Source: Rhodobacteraceae bacterium UBA7436 (GTDB lineage Bacteria; Pseudomonadota; Alphaproteobacteria; Rhodobacterales; Rhodobacteraceae). Taken from it: a stretch of DNA of 16,860 nt. The notes under the pieces were generated by a model. It was not told the origin of the DNA. It did no database searches and saw only the letters and a list, made by a program, of their open reading frames with translations. The position numbers and the translations under genes were made by a program. Of this stretch, positions 14,891 through 16,860 are shown piece by piece (position 1 is the first letter of the stretch; every line of letters starts with the position of its first letter). The stretch is taken from the NCBI GenBank assembly GCA_002478745.1, contig DLQI01000116.1, positions 3,193 through 20,052 of the forward strand, read 5' to 3'.

Positions 14891-15463
14891 TTAGTCTTGC
14901 GAAGCAGGAGCTTCTGGCTTTTCAATCGGGAATTCACGGTGTGGACGCCCAAGAACGTCTTTTAGTTCATCCAACTCGATGAAGTTGTCCGCCTGACGGC
15001 GTAAATCATCTGAAATCATCGGTGGGTGGCTTCGGATAGTGGAAACCACGGACACCCGAACGCCTTGACGTTGAATGCTCTCAACTAATGGGCGGAAATC
15101 GCCATCACCTGAGAATATAACGATGTGATCGACGTGAGGGGCAAGTTCCATGGCATCGACAGCAAGTTCGATATCCATGTTACCCTTGATCTTACGCCGA
15201 CCCATACTGTCGGTGTATTCTTTGGCCGGTTTAGTGACCATCGTAAATCCGTTGTAGTTCAACCAATCTACCAAAGGGCGGATTGGCGAATATTCATCGT
15301 TTTCTAAAAGTGCAGTATAATAAAATGCACGCAACAGTTTCCCGCGACGCATGAACTCTTTACGCAAAAGTTTGTAGTCGATGTCGAACCCAAGCGCTTT
15401 GGCAGCGGCATACAAATTCGATCCATCGATGAACAGCGCAAGCCGTTCGTCTTTGTAAAACAT
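14891..15463 (-). CDS. NYN-domain (LabA/DUF88) protein, probable ribonuclease
   Basis: The 190-residue protein is a PIN-like NYN domain. The acidic metal site is readable: Asp13 in LFIDGSNLY, Asp97 in KGNMDIELAVD, and Asp120 and Asp122 in FSGDGDFRPLV. VSVVST and the DLRRQADNFIELDEL stretch complete the fold; a Pro/Glu-rich tail follows (173-190). NYN domains usually cut RNA, and LabA-type members act in regulation, but the target here is unknown. Start ATG 15463 has AAAGG seven bases upstream; an upstream in-frame TTG at 15466 would leave too little room. It is divergent from folK, with a 129-base gap (15467-15595) that should hold both promoters, though I cannot name convincing boxes. Confidence 0.92.
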   Translation of the reverse strand: MFYKDERLALFIDGSNLYAAAKALGFDIDYKLLRKEFMRRGKLLRAFYYTALLENDEYSPIRPLVDWLNYNGFTMVTKPAKEYTDSMGRRKIKGNMDIELAVDAMELAPHVDHIVIFSGDGDFRPLVESIQRQGVRVSVVSTIRSHPPMISDDLRRQADNFIELDELKDVLGRPHREFPIEKPEAPASQD

Positions 15464-15595
15464 CAAAGTACCTTTCCGAAGAGCAACGCAGCCAACAATT
15501 TCGTGAGTGAAAAATAACTACGACTACGTGCAACGACGAAAATAAGTATTTTGTCTAATCAAGCAAGGTGTCATTCTGTGTGAAAAGGCGGAAAA

Positions 15596-16177
15596 GTGCA
15601 TAAAGATATGATAAAGATGATAATTGCCCTTGGGAGCAATCAACAGGCGGCTGAAGCCAGCCCTCAATCGATTGTTGAGCGGGCAATTGAGGCATTGCGC
15701 GGTAGTGGTCTGGTGATTCGTAAAATCAGTAGATTTTATCTAACCCCGTGTTTCCCTGTCGGTGCAGGCCCAGACTATGTAAATGCGGCTTGTTTGCTAG
15801 AAACAACGCGGTCGCCATCTGAAGTATTAGAAAAGTTACATGCGATTGAACAGGAGTTTGGACGTAAGCGCATCCAACGATGGGGGCAGCGAACTTTGGA
15901 CTTGGATTTGATTGGCGTCGAAGATGTTGTGTGTCCAAGCCTAAAAACACACGACAAGTGGCGTAACTTGGACTTAATGACCCAAAAGATTGAAGCGCCA
16001 ACAGAGTTAATTGTCCCGCACCCTCGTATGCAAGATCGCGCTTTTGTTCTAATTCCGATGATGGATATTGCGCCGGATTGGGTTCATCCAATCCTCGGCT
16101 TGAGTGTGTCTGAAATGTTGGATGGGCTACCCTCGGGCGAAAAAGTAGATGTAATACCTTTAAATGTTCAGCAATAG
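15596..16177 (+). CDS. folK: 2-amino-4-hydroxy-6-hydroxymethyldihydropteridine pyrophosphokinase
   Basis: FolK (HPPK) transfers pyrophosphate from ATP to the pterin alcohol in folate synthesis. The 193 residues include the opening IALGSN (10-15) and the substrate loop GPDYVNAACLLET (58-70). The signature RWGQRTLDLDLIG (95-107) has Asp102 and Asp104 as magnesium ligands, and VPHPRMQDRAFVLIPM (140-155) closes the site. The insert between signature and VPHPR (108-139) is longer than in E. coli HPPK, as I recall for this clade. The start is taken as GTG 15596, because AAGGCGG lies seven bases before it; ATG at 15608 or 15617 are possible and keep every motif. No other folate gene is adjacent; rpoZ follows 70 bases later. 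Confidence 0.95.
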   Translation: MHKDMIKMIIALGSNQQAAEASPQSIVERAIEALRGSGLVIRKISRFYLTPCFPVGAGPDYVNAACLLETTRSPSEVLEKLHAIEQEFGRKRIQRWGQRTLDLDLIGVEDVVCPSLKTHDKWRNLDLMTQKIEAPTELIVPHPRMQDRAFVLIPMMDIAPDWVHPILGLSVSEMLDGLPSGEKVDVIPLNVQQ

Positions 16178-16181
16178 ACGC

Positions 16182-16210
16182 TTGTAAACTTAGCAAAAGG
16201 GCAATAAATA
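16182..16210 (+). promoter_or_regulatory. Candidate promoter for rpoZ
   Basis: TTGTAA (16182-16187) and TAAATA (16205-16210) are separated by 17 bases, 37 bases before the rpoZ start and just after folK ends. Each box deviates from consensus, so this is tentative. Confidence 0.3.
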
Positions 16211-16247
16211 CCAGCCCTCAACACTTACCAAATTTTGGAGCTTGGCC

Positions 16248-16601
16248 ATGGCCCGCGTTACCGTAGAAGACTGTGTAGACAAGGTTCCGAACCGTTTCGA
16301 TCTGGTGATGCTAGCATCCCATCGTGCGCGCGAAATTTCCGCCGGTTCAGCGATCACTGTTGATCGTGATAATGACAAAAACCCTGTTGTATCTTTACGC
16401 GAAATTGCTGAAGAAACACAGAGCGCTGATGATCTGCGTGAGCGTATGATCGAAAGCAACCAGACGCAAATCGAAGTCGATGAGGCTGAAGAAGATGCGA
16501 TGGCTTTGTTGATGGGCGCTGAGCAAGACAAGCCAGAAGAAGACAGCATGAACGAAGAAATGTTGCTGCGCCAATTGATGGCTGCACAAGGCCAAAGCTA
16601 A
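16248..16601 (+). CDS. rpoZ: DNA-directed RNA polymerase omega subunit
   Basis: Omega wraps the beta-prime subunit, helps polymerase assembly and forms part of one ppGpp-binding site in proteobacteria. The 117 residues start at ATG 16248 with GGAG seven bases upstream. The conserved N-terminal fold MARVTVEDCVDKVPNRFDLVMLASHRAREIS is followed by DNDKNPVVSLREIAE, as expected for alphaproteobacteria. The tail (about 60-117) is strongly acidic and should be flexible; it is longer than in E. coli omega (91 residues). A rel homologue starts 25 bases downstream, the same neighbourhood as rpoZ-spoT in E. coli, so the two are likely co-transcribed. Confidence 0.97.
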   Translation: MARVTVEDCVDKVPNRFDLVMLASHRAREISAGSAITVDRDNDKNPVVSLREIAEETQSADDLRERMIESNQTQIEVDEAEEDAMALLMGAEQDKPEEDSMNEEMLLRQLMAAQGQS

Positions 16602-16626
16602 GGCCAAACGCTAGGATGCGGACCAA

Positions 16627-16860
16627 ATGATATCTGCCGACGATCTGATCGCGCTGGTCCGCAACTACAATCCCAAAACCAATGAAGCGCTTATCCGCTC
16701 CGCCTTTGAATATGGCGGAGAGATGCATGACGGCCAGTTCCGTCATTCGGGTGAGCCTTACTTTAGTCATCCTGTCGCGGTTGCCGCGATTTTAACTGAA
16801 CAGCAGTTAGACGATGGAACAATCATCACTGCTCTTTTGCATGACACGATTGAAGACACC
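16627..16860 (+). CDS. RelA/SpoT-family (p)ppGpp synthetase/hydrolase, N-terminal part only
   Basis: The frame opens at ATG 16627 and runs off the window after 78 codons, so only the start of the HD hydrolase domain is visible. It reads ISADDLIALVRNYNP, then GQFRHSGEPYFSHPVAVAAIL, then ALLHDTIEDT. His48, His72-Asp73 and Glu76-Asp77 match the manganese site of (p)ppGpp hydrolases (the HDxxED pattern), so the hydrolase activity is probably intact. Alphaproteobacteria usually have one long bifunctional Rel/SpoT of about 700 residues, which this is likely to be; the synthetase, TGS and ACT domains lie outside. A weak RBS (AGGA, 16614-16617) precedes the start. The gene follows rpoZ by 25 bases. 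Confidence 0.93.
   Translation, partial: MISADDLIALVRNYNPKTNEALIRSAFEYGGEMHDGQFRHSGEPYFSHPVAVAAILTEQQLDDGTIITALLHDTIEDT

Noticed and set aside
16198..16218. AGGGC/GCCCT repeat between folK and rpoZ
   Set aside because: Five-bp stem with an 11-base loop and no U-tract; likely chance.
1..16860. Search for CRISPR, IS elements, toxin-antitoxin or defence genes
   Set aside because: No repeat arrays, transposase motifs, att-like repeats or defence domains are readable; the content is core metabolism and information processing.

Overview
The window looks like a stretch of chromosome from an alphaproteobacterium, most likely the Roseobacter/Rhodobacteraceae group. This rests on recognisable protein families and gene order (lipoprotein–smc, cobD/cbiB, def–def–def-like–fmt, ispH–methyltransferase–rnhA, NYN/folK/rpoZ/rel) and on my memory of that clade. 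No database search was possible. The GC content is moderate, start codons are mainly ATG with some TTG/GTG, and most genes carry a readable GGAG-type ribosome binding site. I see no tRNA, rRNA, CRISPR array, insertion sequence, phage gene or attachment site. Genes fill almost all of the sequence; the largest gap is about 200 bases.

Layout. (1) 1–3960, plus strand: a small lipoprotein gene broken by a frameshift at a nine-G run, then smc (chromosome condensation ATPase, TTG start), closed by a strong bidirectional terminator. (2) 4001–7013, minus strand, read right to left: a cobalamin pair (threonine-phosphate decarboxylase, then CbiB, with overlapping start and stop) followed 11 bases later by an MltB-type lytic transglycosylase. 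(3) 7180–8154, minus strand: a Xi-class glutathione transferase, probably a glutathionyl-hydroquinone reductase. (4) 8352–8705, plus strand: an unrecognised 117-residue protein. (5) 8775–9944, minus strand: a MalY/PatB-type C–S lyase. (6) 10048–12758, plus strand: three successive peptide deformylase homologues, methionyl-tRNA formyltransferase and a small membrane protein. (7) 12765–14764, minus strand: ispH, a SAM methyltransferase and rnhA, tightly packed or overlapping. (8) 14891–15463, minus strand: a NYN-domain (LabA-like) protein. (9) 15596–16860, plus strand: folK, rpoZ and the start of a RelA/SpoT gene cut by the window end.

How the genes work together. Block 6 holds both ends of the N-formyl-methionine cycle: Fmt adds the formyl group to initiator Met-tRNA and the deformylases remove it from nascent proteins. 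The first two deformylases keep every catalytic residue. The third keeps the fold motifs and both metal-binding histidines but has lost the cysteine ligand and the catalytic glutamate, so it looks like a pseudoenzyme retained in the operon. Block 2 carries two late steps of cobalamin side-chain assembly. In block 9, rpoZ beside a (p)ppGpp synthetase/hydrolase gene is the familiar proteobacterial stringent-response neighbourhood.

Most of the window is ordinary core genome. I do not see a defence system or other clearly new multi-gene system. The points most worth a second look are the degenerate deformylase, the homopolymer frameshift in the lipoprotein, the unknown 117-residue protein, and two 3' hairpins without U-tracts that sit directly after minus-strand genes.
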